The notes under the pieces are model-generated. The model made no database searches. It saw only the letters and a program-made list of their open reading frames with translations, and was not told where the DNA came from. Positions 26,101 through 33,940 of a DNA stretch of 52,086 bases are shown piece after piece (the first letter of the stretch is position 1; each line of letters opens with the position of its first letter). Made by a program: the position numbers and the translations under genes. Where the stretch lies: positions 1-52,086 of the forward strand of contig CAZUQP010000042.1 in the NCBI GenBank assembly GCA_964622455.1. The letters are read 5' to 3'. The stretch is from CAZUQP01 sp964622455. GTDB lineage: Bacteria; Pseudomonadota; Gammaproteobacteria; DSM-16500.

Positions 26101-26676
26101 ATGAAAACAATAGTACGCCTTTTTTTAATTTGTATTACATTTTTCATGTCTATCTTATCCGTACACGGAGCTGAAACCACTTATACATTTGATCCTGGCC
26201 ACACGTATGTGCTTTGGCATGTGAGTCATTTTGGTTTTTCGAGTCCATCAGGTAAGTGGTTGGCGAATGGCACGCTCATTTTAGATGAAACAAAACCACA
26301 AAATAGTAAAGTGGATGTGACAATTCAAATGGATAGTTTATCAACGGGTATTGAAAAATTAGATAAACATCTTAAGAGCAAAGATTTTTTTGATGCAAGC
26401 CAATTTCCCACAGCTACGTTTGTCAGTAATAAAGTGAGCGTCACAGGTAAAAAAACTGCAAAAGTCTATGGAACGTTAACAGTGCACGGCGTTTCAAAAC
26501 CTGTGGTGCTTGATGTTACACTGAATAAAATGGGTGTCGGTCCTATTAGCAATAAAAAAACAGTTGGGTTTACTGCAAAGACGGAATTAAAACGGTCTGA
26601 CTTTGGTGTGAAAGCCTATCTGCCTGGTCTTTCAGATCTTGTCAAGATTAATATTGAAGCAGAAGCGAATGCTTAA
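26101..26676 (+). CDS. yceI: YceI-family periplasmic lipid-binding protein
   Basis: This 191-residue exported protein has a signal peptide (about 1-23, cut near VHGAET). The YceI lipocalin-like barrel follows, with TYTFDPGHTYVLWHVSHFGFS and KLDKHLKSKDFFDASQFPTATF, the family signatures. YceI proteins bind a polyisoprenoid or similar lipid in the periplasm; the exact role is unsettled. A strong GGAGGG site lies before the ATG. It overlaps the following cytochrome b561 gene by eight bases, the same pairing as yceI-yceJ in enterobacteria, which suggests a joint redox/isoprenoid function. Confidence 0.94.
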   Translation: MKTIVRLFLICITFFMSILSVHGAETTYTFDPGHTYVLWHVSHFGFSSPSGKWLANGTLILDETKPQNSKVDVTIQMDSLSTGIEKLDKHLKSKDFFDASQFPTATFVSNKVSVTGKKTAKVYGTLTVHGVSKPVVLDVTLNKMGVGPISNKKTVGFTAKTELKRSDFGVKAYLPGLSDLVKINIEAEANA

Positions 26677-27199
26677 AAATACCCAGAAGCGTTACGGTTC
26701 ATTGGCTATTTTCTTGCATTGGAGTGTGGCCATCATCGTTATTTTTTTACTGGTGATTGGTTTGTACATGGTAAGACTGCCGGTGAACATTGAAAAGCTT
26801 AAACTTTACCGTTGGCACAAAGAGTGGGGCGTGTTGGTATTTTTGCTCATGGTGTTCCGGTTATGTTGGCGACTTATCAATATTACGCCAGTTTTAACGC
26901 TTCCTCTTTGGCAAAAGATAGCTGCACGCACGGTGCATTTTGCATTTTATATTTTTTTATTTGTGATACCGGTGACGGGTTGGTGTCTTTCCTCAGCGGC
27001 AGGATTGCCGATTTCTTTTTTTGGATTATTTACCTTGCCTGATTTAATTGCTCCGAATGAACATTTACGCTTATTGTTTACAGAGTTACATCAATGGCTA
27101 AGTTACGGATTAATTGCTGCTATTGGTTTGCATACGGGCGCTGCTTTACAGCATCATTTCATCTACAAGGACAAGATTTTAGAAAGGATGTTTCCCTAA
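26669..27199 (+). CDS. Cytochrome b561-family protein (YceJ-like)
   Basis: This 176-residue membrane protein has four predicted helices with histidines placed for two b haems: IFLHWSVA in helix 1, RWHKEWGVL before helix 2, HFAFYIFLFVIPVTGWCLS in helix 3 and ELHQWLSYG in helix 4. The family transfers electrons in the inner membrane, probably from ubiquinol. The ATG at 26669 overlaps the yceI stop; a longer frame starts at a TTG inside yceI and is not needed. Length matches E. coli CybB/YceJ (176-188). Confidence 0.93.
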   Translation: MLKNTQKRYGSLAIFLHWSVAIIVIFLLVIGLYMVRLPVNIEKLKLYRWHKEWGVLVFLLMVFRLCWRLINITPVLTLPLWQKIAARTVHFAFYIFLFVIPVTGWCLSSAAGLPISFFGLFTLPDLIAPNEHLRLLFTELHQWLSYGLIAAIGLHTGAALQHHFIYKDKILERMFP

Positions 27200-27245
27200 C
27201 GAGTCCGGTATGAGATAATCCGCTCACAGTTTTGAGCAAAATCCA

Positions 27246-28112
27246 ATGAAATTACATTTATCGCAAAAAAATCTAGGTATTGGCGGCGGTATCGGTTTAG
27301 CCATTATTTTATTAGCTTATTTTACGATGAATTATTTTGAGCGCCATCCCAGCACAGAAGATGCTTATGTTCAAGCGAATACCATCAATATTGCAGCTGA
27401 AGTCACAGGCCCTGTTTTAAATGTATATATAAAAGATCATCAAGATGTGCAAAAAAATCAATTATTATTTACGATTGATCCAGCGCCTTTTCAAATTGCT
27501 GTGAATAAGGCGGCAGCCAGTGTTTCTGAAAAACGTGCAGCGTTACTCTTAGCTAGACAAAATGCAGCGCGTATTTTTCGTCTTGTTAAAATGGGACAAG
27601 AATCGAAAGCAATGGGTGACCAAACTCAATCACAATTAGACAGTGCAAAAGCAGAACTTGACGCTGCTGAAGCACAATGGGCGCAAGCTAAATTAGATTT
27701 AGAGCATACTGAAATTCGTGCACCTAATGCAGGTATTGTCACACAATTTTTATTGCGTCCAGGCAATAATATACTTGCTAATACGACATTATTTGTATTG
27801 GTCGAGCAGCATGATTTTTGGGTGGATGCAAACTTTAAAGAAACACAATTGGCTTACATCAAGCGAGGACAATCAGTTAAAATTGTTTTGGATATGTTTC
27901 CTAAACATGCTTTTAATGGCATGGTTGATGCAGTCAGTTCCGCAAGCGGTTCAGTTTTTTCATTATTGCCGCCTGAAAACGCGAGCGGCAATTGGGTCAA
28001 GGTCACACAACGTTTTCCGGTCAAAATCATTATTGAACATCCCGATCCTGCTTATCCATTGCGAGCGGGAGCAACAGCAACTGTTACGATTAATACGCGT
28101 TCAACAGTATGA
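27246..28112 (+). CDS. HlyD/EmrA-family membrane fusion protein
   Basis: This 288-residue protein has one N-terminal membrane helix (about 12-30). It then has a biotinyl-lipoyl half (TEDAYVQANTINIAAEVTGPV), a coiled-coil hairpin (about 85-150) and the second lipoyl half (IRAPNAGIVTQFLLRPGN). It links the inner-membrane pump encoded next to an outer-membrane channel. At 288 residues it is about 100 shorter than E. coli EmrA, mainly in the hairpin and C-terminal parts, as in the EmrA-like proteins of other Legionellales. The stop overlaps the next start by four bases (ATGA). Confidence 0.92.
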   Translation: MKLHLSQKNLGIGGGIGLAIILLAYFTMNYFERHPSTEDAYVQANTINIAAEVTGPVLNVYIKDHQDVQKNQLLFTIDPAPFQIAVNKAAASVSEKRAALLLARQNAARIFRLVKMGQESKAMGDQTQSQLDSAKAELDAAEAQWAQAKLDLEHTEIRAPNAGIVTQFLLRPGNNILANTTLFVLVEQHDFWVDANFKETQLAYIKRGQSVKIVLDMFPKHAFNGMVDAVSSASGSVFSLLPPENASGNWVKVTQRFPVKIIIEHPDPAYPLRAGATATVTINTRSTV

Positions 28113-29638
28113 ACCTTGAAAAAAATCCTCATCGTTGGTTAATTGTTGCTGCAGTGATGTTGTCAACAGTCATGGAAATTTTAGATACGACCATTATTAA
28201 TGTTTCATTGCCGCATATGATGGGATCTTTGAATGCGGACCGTAATCAAATTAGTTGGGTATTAACGTCCTATGTCGTTGCAGCGGGAATGCTCATGCCG
28301 CTCACGGGTTTTTTGGTCAATCGTTTGGGAAGCAAGAAATTACTACTAATTAATATTATTGGTTTTATGTTTGCATCTGCTTTATGCGGTCTCTCGCAAA
28401 ATTTAACAGAAATGGTGGTTTTTCGTCTTTTTCAAGGTTTTTTTGGCGCATCGCTTGTTCCTTTATCACAATTTATTTTGCGTGATACTTTTTCATTAGA
28501 AGAACAGCCAAAAGTCATGGCTATTTGGGGCATTGGTGTGATGGCGGCACCCATCATGGGCCCAACATTAGGTGGATTTATTACAGATGCTTTAAATTGG
28601 CGCTGGATTTTTTATATTAATGTACCTGTTTGTATCATTGACCTTTTTCTCGTGTTTACTTTTATTAAACAATCTACTCTCAAAAAAGAAACGATTGATT
28701 GGATCGGAATAGTTTTGATGTTAGTGAGCGTTGGATCATTGCAATTATTTCTTGACCGCGGTGAAGTGGATGATTGGTTTTCATCAAGCATGATTCGTAA
28801 TTTATGTTTTTTATTTATTGTTACGTTTGTTTTGTTTCTTATTCATAGTATAAAAACTAAAAAAAGTATTATTAATATTCATCTTTTTAAAGATCGAAAT
28901 TTTGCATTGGGTACGCTAGCCATGACATTTTTTGCGGCTTCTTTTTTAGGAAGTTTAACGTTATTGCCTGAAATGCAAGAAACTTTATTTGGTTACACTT
29001 CTAATTTGGCAGGGTTAACGATGGCACCGCGCGGTATCGCGAGCGGGATCATGATGGCTGTCGTTTCCCGTTTGTTAATGCTGCGTGTTGATGCGCGTTG
29101 GCTGATGATGATTGGTTTAAGTATCGCGAGTTATACTGCATGGCAATTGAGCTCTCTGACATTGGATACCAGTATCAAAACGATGACGATGATTGGCTTT
29201 ATACAAGGAATGGGGATTGGTTGTTTTTTTATGCCATTAAGTTCAATTATTTATGCTACGTTGCCGCGAAGTTCGATTGCAGAAGCTTCAGGTTTATTTA
29301 GTTTTGGTCGTAATATTGGGAATGCGATGGGCATTTCATTATTGACTACGTATATTGATCGTGATGCTGAAACGAATTGGAATCATATGGCAGGGCATAT
29401 TAATGCTGCTAATCCCAACTTAACTCATTGGCTGAACGTTCAGCATCTGAGTTTGAGTGATCCTCACACGATCGCTCGTCTTGGCAATGAGTTAAGTACA
29501 GAAGCCACTTTTATGGCATACATGCATATGTTTCGAATCGCAGCTATCATCTTATTGATAGCGCTTTGCATGGTCTTTTTGCTGAAAGCGCCTAAACGTA
29601 GCTTGATATCAAGCGGCACAAATTTGGCTGAATCCTAA
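28109..29638 (+). CDS. EmrB/QacA-type DHA2 multidrug efflux pump
   Basis: This 509-residue protein has about fourteen membrane helices, the DHA2 pattern. Helix 1 carries the DHA2 motif MEILDTTIINVSLPHM, the loop after helix 2 has GFLVNRLGSKKLL and helix 5 has GIGVMAAPIMGPTLGG (motif C). Such pumps export drugs, bile salts or fatty acids in exchange for protons. It is coupled to the HlyD-family gene, so the pair is an EmrAB-like system; the outer-membrane partner is not in the window. Its 3' end overlaps the converging deacetylase gene by 30 bases. Confidence 0.93.
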   Translation: MNLEKNPHRWLIVAAVMLSTVMEILDTTIINVSLPHMMGSLNADRNQISWVLTSYVVAAGMLMPLTGFLVNRLGSKKLLLINIIGFMFASALCGLSQNLTEMVVFRLFQGFFGASLVPLSQFILRDTFSLEEQPKVMAIWGIGVMAAPIMGPTLGGFITDALNWRWIFYINVPVCIIDLFLVFTFIKQSTLKKETIDWIGIVLMLVSVGSLQLFLDRGEVDDWFSSSMIRNLCFLFIVTFVLFLIHSIKTKKSIINIHLFKDRNFALGTLAMTFFAASFLGSLTLLPEMQETLFGYTSNLAGLTMAPRGIASGIMMAVVSRLLMLRVDARWLMMIGLSIASYTAWQLSSLTLDTSIKTMTMIGFIQGMGIGCFFMPLSSIIYATLPRSSIAEASGLFSFGRNIGNAMGISLLTTYIDRDAETNWNHMAGHINAANPNLTHWLNVQHLSLSDPHTIARLGNELSTEATFMAYMHMFRIAAIILLIALCMVFLLKAPKRSLISSGTNLAES

Positions 29639-30274
29639 ACCTTTTTTCTGAATGCCTTCAATAATTTTTGGTAATGCAGCAACGGTTTGCTCACGTTTAT
29701 CATAACCATCGTGTAACAAAATGACTTGTCCGGAATACGCATTTTTTAATACCCATGAGACAATTTTATCCGTGCCAGGGCGCTCATAATCGAATGAATT
29801 AAATCCCATGGGAACAGGTACTAAACCCGCTTCTCGAATCACCGCTCGAACATGTTCATTGGATGCACCAAAAGGATAACGTAAGCAGGCAATTTTTTTG
29901 CCGGTAATGTGATAAATAATGATCGTTGGTTCTGTCACTTCCCACTTGAGTTGTTTATCGTTTAAATGAGTTAACATAGGATGAGTTTGAGTGTGGCTAT
30001 TAATGGCGTGACCTTCAGCCAGTACACGTTTTACCATATCAGGATGGCTTTTTGCATTGCTGCCGACCATAAAAAAAGTGGCTTTAATATTATATTTTTT
30101 TAAGATAGCAAGAATTTGCGGTGTATAAATTTCACTTGGGCCATCGTCAAATGTCAGGGCAACGGTACCTTTTGCGGGTAATTTGTGGATGTTGTTTTCA
30201 ACATCAGTTGCTGCATAAATCGATACGGATAATAAGCTGAAAATAATACTTAAGATATATTTTTTGAGGGTCAT
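29609..30274 (-). CDS. Secreted polysaccharide deacetylase (CE4/NodB family)
   Basis: This 221-residue exported protein has a signal peptide (about 1-21) and a NodB domain. Motif 1 TFDDGPSEIYTPQIL holds the catalytic Asp and a metal Asp, motif 2 SHTQTHPML holds two metal histidines and motif 3 is RYPFG instead of the usual RxPY/FG. Motif 5 LLHDG carries the second catalytic histidine. Members deacetylate N-acetylglucosamine in peptidoglycan or exopolysaccharide; here the substrate is unknown. AAGGA lies six bases before the ATG. Its 3' end overlaps emrB. Upstream lies the inverted-repeat element, which separates it from msrBA. Confidence 0.92.
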   Translation of the reverse strand: MTLKKYILSIIFSLLSVSIYAATDVENNIHKLPAKGTVALTFDDGPSEIYTPQILAILKKYNIKATFFMVGSNAKSHPDMVKRVLAEGHAINSHTQTHPMLTHLNDKQLKWEVTEPTIIIYHITGKKIACLRYPFGASNEHVRAVIREAGLVPVPMGFNSFDYERPGTDKIVSWVLKNAYSGQVILLHDGYDKREQTVAALPKIIEGIQKKGLGFSQICAA

Positions 30275-30348
30275 AGAAAATCCTTTTTCGTATGGGGAAT
30301 GATATTTAATATAACATATCCATCACTTGCCGTCATCGCTAACATCTA

Positions 30349-30582
30349 CCCCGTCATTGCGAACGAAGTGAAGCAATCCAGTCTTTATTGCCCCTATATA
30401 AGAAGCAAAATGACAAAATATATATTGAACTATTCAATGCGATATCTATAAAAAGAAATTAGCGTTTATTAAAAGTATTAATTCAAAAATAATTTAGATT
30501 TATAAGAAACATTGTTGTCATCACATTTCTTAAAAAGGGGCAATAAAGACTGGATTGCTTCACTTCGTTCGCAATGACGGGG
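30349..30582. repeat. MITE-like element with perfect 46-bp terminal inverted repeats
   Basis: The stretch 30349-30394 is an exact reverse complement of 30537-30582 over 46 bp. The arms contain the CATTGCGAACGAAGTGAAGC motif seen in dispersed repeats of several intracellular gammaproteobacteria and rickettsiae, as I recall. Inside, 30400-30416 and 30515-30531 pair imperfectly at mirror positions. The remaining core is very AT-rich and encodes nothing. Just outside, 30331-30340 and 30590-30599 hold a degenerate copy of the same GTCATTGC motif. No clear target-site duplication is visible. It fills most of the 335-bp gap 30275-30609, and the rest of that gap holds only the deacetylase upstream region. 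The hairpin it can form could end transcription from msrBA. Confidence 0.85.
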
Positions 30583-30609
30583 CAGGGTCCGCAATGACAG
30601 ATTTTCGTT

Positions 30610-31476
30610 TTATTCTTCCTTAAACCGCTTCGTATACCGATGACAATAAGGCTCTTTCTGCGTTTTTTGATAATAATCTTGATGATAGCCTTCCGCAGAC
30701 CAAAATGGATTCACAGGTAAAATGCGGGTTGCAATTTGTAAACCTTCTGTTTCAAGTTCAGCTTTTATTTTTTGTGCCATATTTTTTTGTGATTCATCAT
30801 AATAAAAAATTTGACTTAAATATTGTTTGCCAATATCAGGTCCTTGGCCGTTGGTTTGAGTGGGATCATGAATTTCAAAAAAATATTTTGTCAATTTTTC
30901 GTAAGTCGTTTTTTGAGGGTCATAAACAACACGAATTGCTTCAACATGTCCGGTGTGGCCTTCGCAAACATCTTTGTAGGAAGGATTATCCGTATGCCCG
31001 CCGGTGTAACCCACTTCTGTTTTTAATACGCCGGGAAATATTTTAAAATAATATTCTACTCCCCAAAAACAACCGGCAGCAAAAATAGCTTCTTCAGTAT
31101 CAATTATTTTTTCATCCGCTAAAAAATCAAGACTTGCGGCATTCACGCAATGGCGAATATTTTTTTCTGTGAATTTTTCACCTTGAAAAGAGTGTCCTAA
31201 ATGGGCGCGGCAACGTGCGCAGAGAATTTCTGTTCGTCTGCCATCCGTATCTGGTTCATGAAGCACTGTGCCTGATATTTCTTCATCAAAGCTTGGCCAG
31301 CCGCAAGCCGAATGAAATTTCGTGTGTGATCGATATAAGGCTAAACCGCATTGACGGCATAAATAAGTGCCTTTTTGCATAAAATCAGTGTATTCACCCG
31401 TAAAAGGATATTCAGTTGCTTTATCGCAAATAATGCGTGATAGTTTTGGCGGCAAGCTCTTTGTTTTTAGTTGCAT
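30610..31476 (-). CDS. msrBA: Fused methionine sulfoxide reductase MsrB-MsrA
   Basis: This 288-residue fusion repairs both stereoisomers of oxidised methionine. The MsrB part (about 1-125) has the zinc pairs CRQC and CARC and the catalytic Cys in RHCVNAASL. The MsrA part (about 130-288) has the catalytic GCFWG, then GYTGGHTDNPSY and EAIRVVYDP, with YHQDY at the C-terminal side. The B-A order is opposite to the A-B order of Neisseria PilB. There is no signal peptide, so it acts in the cytoplasm. Its promoter region overlaps the start region of the divergent gloB gene. The inverted-repeat element lies 27 bases past the stop. Confidence 0.96.
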   Translation of the reverse strand: MQLKTKSLPPKLSRIICDKATEYPFTGEYTDFMQKGTYLCRQCGLALYRSHTKFHSACGWPSFDEEISGTVLHEPDTDGRRTEILCARCRAHLGHSFQGEKFTEKNIRHCVNAASLDFLADEKIIDTEEAIFAAGCFWGVEYYFKIFPGVLKTEVGYTGGHTDNPSYKDVCEGHTGHVEAIRVVYDPQKTTYEKLTKYFFEIHDPTQTNGQGPDIGKQYLSQIFYYDESQKNMAQKIKAELETEGLQIATRILPVNPFWSAEGYHQDYYQKTQKEPYCHRYTKRFKEE

Positions 31477-31535
31477 GGTTAGGGTATCCTATTTCTAACG
31501 ATCAGTTTATCACAAACAAAAGGGAGAAAAATGTA

Positions 31536-32297
31536 GTGTATGCACTATGTGCTTTTAAAGATAATTATATTTGGCTTTTTACAGATAAAGCAAAAAAAGC
31601 AGCATGGATTGTCGATCCCGGCGATGCACAGCCAGTTATCAATTATTTAACGCAAAATAATCTTCAATTGGCAGGTATTTTAATCACACATCACCATTGG
31701 GATCATTCAGATGGCATCAAAGAACTGATTGAACGATGGAAAAATATTCCAGTGATTGGTTTTGAAAAAAGTGCTATTTCTTCTATTACAAAACGGGTCA
31801 AAGAAGGGGATGAAATACTGTGCGGATCATTAAAATTGCGGGTGCTTCATATTCCAGGGCATACATTAGATCATATTGCATTTTATAATGACGAAGTATT
31901 ATTTTGTGGGGACACTTTATTTAGCGCAGGATGCGGACGTGTTTTTGAAGGAACTTATGAGGAAATGTATCGTTCACTCATGAAGTTAGCGAGATTGCCT
32001 CACTCTATCAAAATATATTGCGGCCATGAATATACTTTGCAAAATTTATATTTTGCAGCGCAGGTTGAGCCAGAGAATGAATTTATTCGTGCTCAAATAG
32101 AAAAAGTTAAAATAGTATTAAAAAACGGACAACCGACTTTGCCTTCTACATTAACGGATGAAAAAAATATGAATCCGTTTTTACGTTGTGAAGTGAGTGA
32201 GGTTAGGCAAGCAGCAGAAAAACATGTGGGCCACGTGCTTTCATCAGAGGAAGAAGTATTTCGGGCGCTTCGTGAATGGAAGAATAATTTTAACTAA
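31536..32297 (+). CDS. gloB: Hydroxyacylglutathione hydrolase (glyoxalase II)
   Basis: Glyoxalase II hydrolyses S-lactoylglutathione to lactate and glutathione, finishing methylglyoxal detoxification. The 253 residues show the metallo-beta-lactamase site THHHWDHSDG (about 51-60), GHTLDHIAFY, FCGDTLFSAGCGR and CGHEYT. The C-terminal domain with the substrate-binding basic residues (NPFLRCE) is present. The GTG at 31536 behind GGGAG gives a protein the length of E. coli GloB (251). The frame runs 33 codons further upstream into msrBA, which I treat as non-coding. In the zinc motif, Asp-His is followed by Ser instead of the usual Val/Thr, a mild change. Confidence 0.93.
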   Translation: MYALCAFKDNYIWLFTDKAKKAAWIVDPGDAQPVINYLTQNNLQLAGILITHHHWDHSDGIKELIERWKNIPVIGFEKSAISSITKRVKEGDEILCGSLKLRVLHIPGHTLDHIAFYNDEVLFCGDTLFSAGCGRVFEGTYEEMYRSLMKLARLPHSIKIYCGHEYTLQNLYFAAQVEPENEFIRAQIEKVKIVLKNGQPTLPSTLTDEKNMNPFLRCEVSEVRQAAEKHVGHVLSSEEEVFRALREWKNNFN

Positions 32298-32325
32298 TGA
32301 ATCACTTCTGATATAATAGACTTCT

Positions 32326-32898
32326 ATGAAAAAATTAAGAAGCATTCATTTTTTACCAGAAGATGCGACCTACGATGAAATGAGTTCGCCCGTTGGAAGA
32401 TTAACGATTATCACTTCATTAAAAGGACTTCATGCAATATTGTGGGAAAATGATCGCAATCATCCTCAATATGAAAAGATGATTAAAAGTCTTCGCCAAT
32501 CGAAAAGTGATCCAATCATCGTACAAACAAAAAAGCAATTGATTGAATATTTTCAAGGTAAAAGAAAAATTTTCAATTTACCGCTCGTCATAGAGGGAAC
32601 TGATTTTCAAATTCAAGTTTGGAAGCAATTGCTCAAAATACCTTATGCAAAAACACTTTCGTATGCGGAGCAAGCAGAAAAAATGGGAGACAAAAATAAA
32701 GCGCGTGCAGTTGGTACCGCCAATGGATTAAATCCAATTTCAATCATTGTTCCCTGCCATCGTGTCATTGGAAGCAATGGGCATCTCGTTGGCTTTGCTG
32801 GAGGTCTTGATAAAAAAGATTATCTTTTAAAATTAGAAAAAAACCATATAGATGCTAAAGTGAAGCAATACTCAATATCGGGAATCTTGAGTGACTAG
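32326..32898 (+). CDS. ogt: Methylated-DNA-protein-cysteine methyltransferase (Ogt)
   Basis: This 190-residue protein transfers methyl groups from O6-methylguanine to its own cysteine. The active-site motif is IVPCHRVIGSNGHLVGFAGG (about 140-159), preceded by the Arg-finger helix AVGTANGLNPIS. The N-terminal domain (about 15-85) starts with MSSPVGRLTI. It has no Ada regulatory domain, so it is Ogt-like and constitutive. It follows gloB by 28 bases on the same strand, grouping two small-molecule damage functions next to methionine sulfoxide reductase. Confidence 0.95.
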   Translation: MKKLRSIHFLPEDATYDEMSSPVGRLTIITSLKGLHAILWENDRNHPQYEKMIKSLRQSKSDPIIVQTKKQLIEYFQGKRKIFNLPLVIEGTDFQIQVWKQLLKIPYAKTLSYAEQAEKMGDKNKARAVGTANGLNPISIIVPCHRVIGSNGHLVGFAGGLDKKDYLLKLEKNHIDAKVKQYSISGILSD

Positions 32899-32950
32899 TT
32901 ATGTTTCTTTTTCTCAGGTAAAATCTATTTTTTTATGAAAGATGATAACC

Positions 32951-33940
32951 ATGCTAACAACAGATCGACAACAAACGCTTAAAAATAAAAATGTTTTCAT
33001 TTCTTGCATTGTGCCTGTTTACAATGAGTCAGCCAATGTAGAAGCTTTTTTCACTGAATTAACTGCGTATTTGCATCATATGACTCATCGATTTGAAATC
33101 ATCGTGGTGGATGATGGCAGCCGTGATACAACGGTTGCTAAAACACTGCACTTGCCCAAAGAATGCAATATTAAGTTGATCGCATTTTCCCGTAATTTTG
33201 GTAAAGAAACGGCTTTAACTGCTGGGTTGGAACATTGCTCAGGGGATGTTGCTATTTTGATTGATGCGGATTTTCAACACCCGATTAAAACATTGACTGA
33301 TTTTACTGCTTATTGGGCAGAAGGCTATGATATGGTTTATGGGGTGCGGCAAAATCGTGACAATGAATCCCGCATTAAACGTCGTTTTACTCGTTTATTT
33401 TATTGGTTGATGGAAAAAATTACCAACATTGATATACCCAGCAATGCGGGCGATTTTCGACTGCTTGATAGAAAAGTGATTGATGCAATGAATAGCATTC
33501 CTGAGCGCACGCGTTTTATGAAAGGATTGTATGCTTGGGTTGGATTTAAAAAAATCGCAGTCCCTTTTACGGTAAATAATCGAGCGGCAGGGAAGAGTGC
33601 TTGGGGATTTCTAAAATTAACCGAACTTGCTTTAACGGGTATCACGACTTTTTCCGATATACCTTTACGTGTTTGGGGTTTTGTAGGGTGCATTGTTTCA
33701 TTTATTTCGCTTATCTACGCCATTTATTTTGTGACTGATACATTAATTTATGGCACTGATTTACCGGGTTTTCCTAGTATTATTGTGGCTGTGATGTTTT
33801 TAGGCGGTATTCAATTATTATCGATTGGCATTCTAGGTGAATATATTGCCCGTATATTTACGGAAGTTAAAAAACGGCCGAAATACATTATTGAAACTAA
33901 GTATGGGTTTGATGATAAGGCTGATTACTCACCCAAATAA
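32951..33940 (+). CDS. GT2 polyprenyl-phosphate glycosyltransferase
   Basis: This 329-residue protein has a GT2 domain (about 15-235) with CIVPVYNESANV, VVDDGSRDTT and the metal site DADFQHP. Two C-terminal membrane helices follow (about 238-262 and 274-298), the plan of DPM1/ArnC/GtrB-type enzymes. These put a sugar on undecaprenyl or dolichyl phosphate on the cytoplasmic face. The ATG at 32951 lies eight bases after GAAAGA; another in-frame ATG is three codons earlier. It converges on an ArnT-like transferase gene with a 44-bp overlap and lies near a YdjC deacetylase gene. The trio suggests it makes the lipid-linked sugar donor for lipid A modification, like Francisella FlmF2. The sugar is unknown. 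Confidence 0.9.
   Translation: MLTTDRQQTLKNKNVFISCIVPVYNESANVEAFFTELTAYLHHMTHRFEIIVVDDGSRDTTVAKTLHLPKECNIKLIAFSRNFGKETALTAGLEHCSGDVAILIDADFQHPIKTLTDFTAYWAEGYDMVYGVRQNRDNESRIKRRFTRLFYWLMEKITNIDIPSNAGDFRLLDRKVIDAMNSIPERTRFMKGLYAWVGFKKIAVPFTVNNRAAGKSAWGFLKLTELALTGITTFSDIPLRVWGFVGCIVSFISLIYAIYFVTDTLIYGTDLPGFPSIIVAVMFLGGIQLLSIGILGEYIARIFTEVKKRPKYIIETKYGFDDKADYSPK

Noticed and set aside
31437..31535. 33-codon N-terminal extension of the glyoxalase II frame
   Set aside because: It overlaps the msrBA 5' end, and the GTG at 31536 behind GGGAG gives the family length.
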